A stretch of 12,028 nt of DNA from Dehalococcoidia bacterium UBA2160 (lineage in GTDB: Bacteria > Chloroflexota > Dehalococcoidia > Lucifugimonadales > UBA1123). The notes under the pieces are model-generated. The model did no database searches, was not told the DNA's origin, and saw only the letters and a program-made list of their open reading frames with translations. Below are positions 12,003-12,028 of the stretch, piece after piece; the first letter of the stretch is position 1, and every line of letters begins with the position of its first letter. Location of the stretch: positions 2,912-14,939 of the forward strand of contig DCWO01000088.1 in the NCBI GenBank assembly GCA_002328865.1. The letters are read 5' to 3'. Both the position numbers and the translations under genes were made by a program.

Positions 12003-12028
12003 CGGCGCTGAGAGCTTGTGAGTTTATC

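Overview
The window is a gene-dense, GC-rich stretch of bacterial chromosome (sampled 60-base blocks run from about 43% to 65% GC, most of them high). Apart from a 140-bp inverted-repeat element I see no transposase, integrase, CRISPR array, tRNA or rRNA. The protein families are a NrfD/PsrC-type anchor with its ferredoxin, an F420-type luciferase-like oxidoreductase, an SDR, an MDR, an Amidohydro_2 TIM-barrel protein, several SAM methyltransferases and DxG-type HAD proteins. With the GGGAGGGTTT/AAACCCTCCC palindromes, this mix fits a Chloroflexota bacterium of the SAR202/Dehalococcoidia kind. An actinobacterium is the main alternative. The placement is inference from gene content only.

Layout, left to right. 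(1) 1-1414, plus strand: the end of a 4Fe-4S ferredoxin subunit and a ten-helix NrfD/PsrC membrane anchor, i.e. the tail of a membrane-bound redox complex whose catalytic subunit probably lies upstream. (2) 1673-3163, minus: a DHA2-type MFS exporter with a probable TTG start, divergent from (3) 3312-4094, plus: a SAM-dependent methyltransferase. (4) 4242-7175, minus: a tight four-gene operon, in transcription order SDR oxidoreductase, HAD hydrolase, SAM methyltransferase, metal-dependent amidohydrolase. Gaps are 15, 35 and 1 nt, and an extended -10 promoter lies at 7216-7224. (5) 7329-8642, plus: a small cupin protein divergent from the operon, then a membrane-anchored BEM46-like alpha/beta hydrolase. 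(6) 8680-9630, minus: a DUF433 antitoxin-like protein and a second HAD protein, somewhat lower in GC and inserted between plus-strand genes. (7) 9758-10714, plus: an F420-type LLM oxidoreductase behind a good sigma70-like promoter. (8) 10737-10876: a REP/MITE-like element made of two palindromes in inverted orientation. (9) 10962-12002, plus: a medium-chain dehydrogenase that keeps the structural zinc site and lacks the catalytic one.

The genes read as accessory catabolism and detoxification: oxidoreductases, hydrolases, methyl transfer and export. The best candidate for an undescribed function is the SDR-HAD-methyltransferase-amidohydrolase operon. Its SDR carries a 7-residue insertion inside the Rossmann glycine motif. 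Substrates cannot be read from the sequence. Several starts were moved from the longest frame to a downstream codon with a clear Shine-Dalgarno: TTG 3163, ATG 7175, ATG 9327, GTG 9630, ATG 9758 and ATG 10962.
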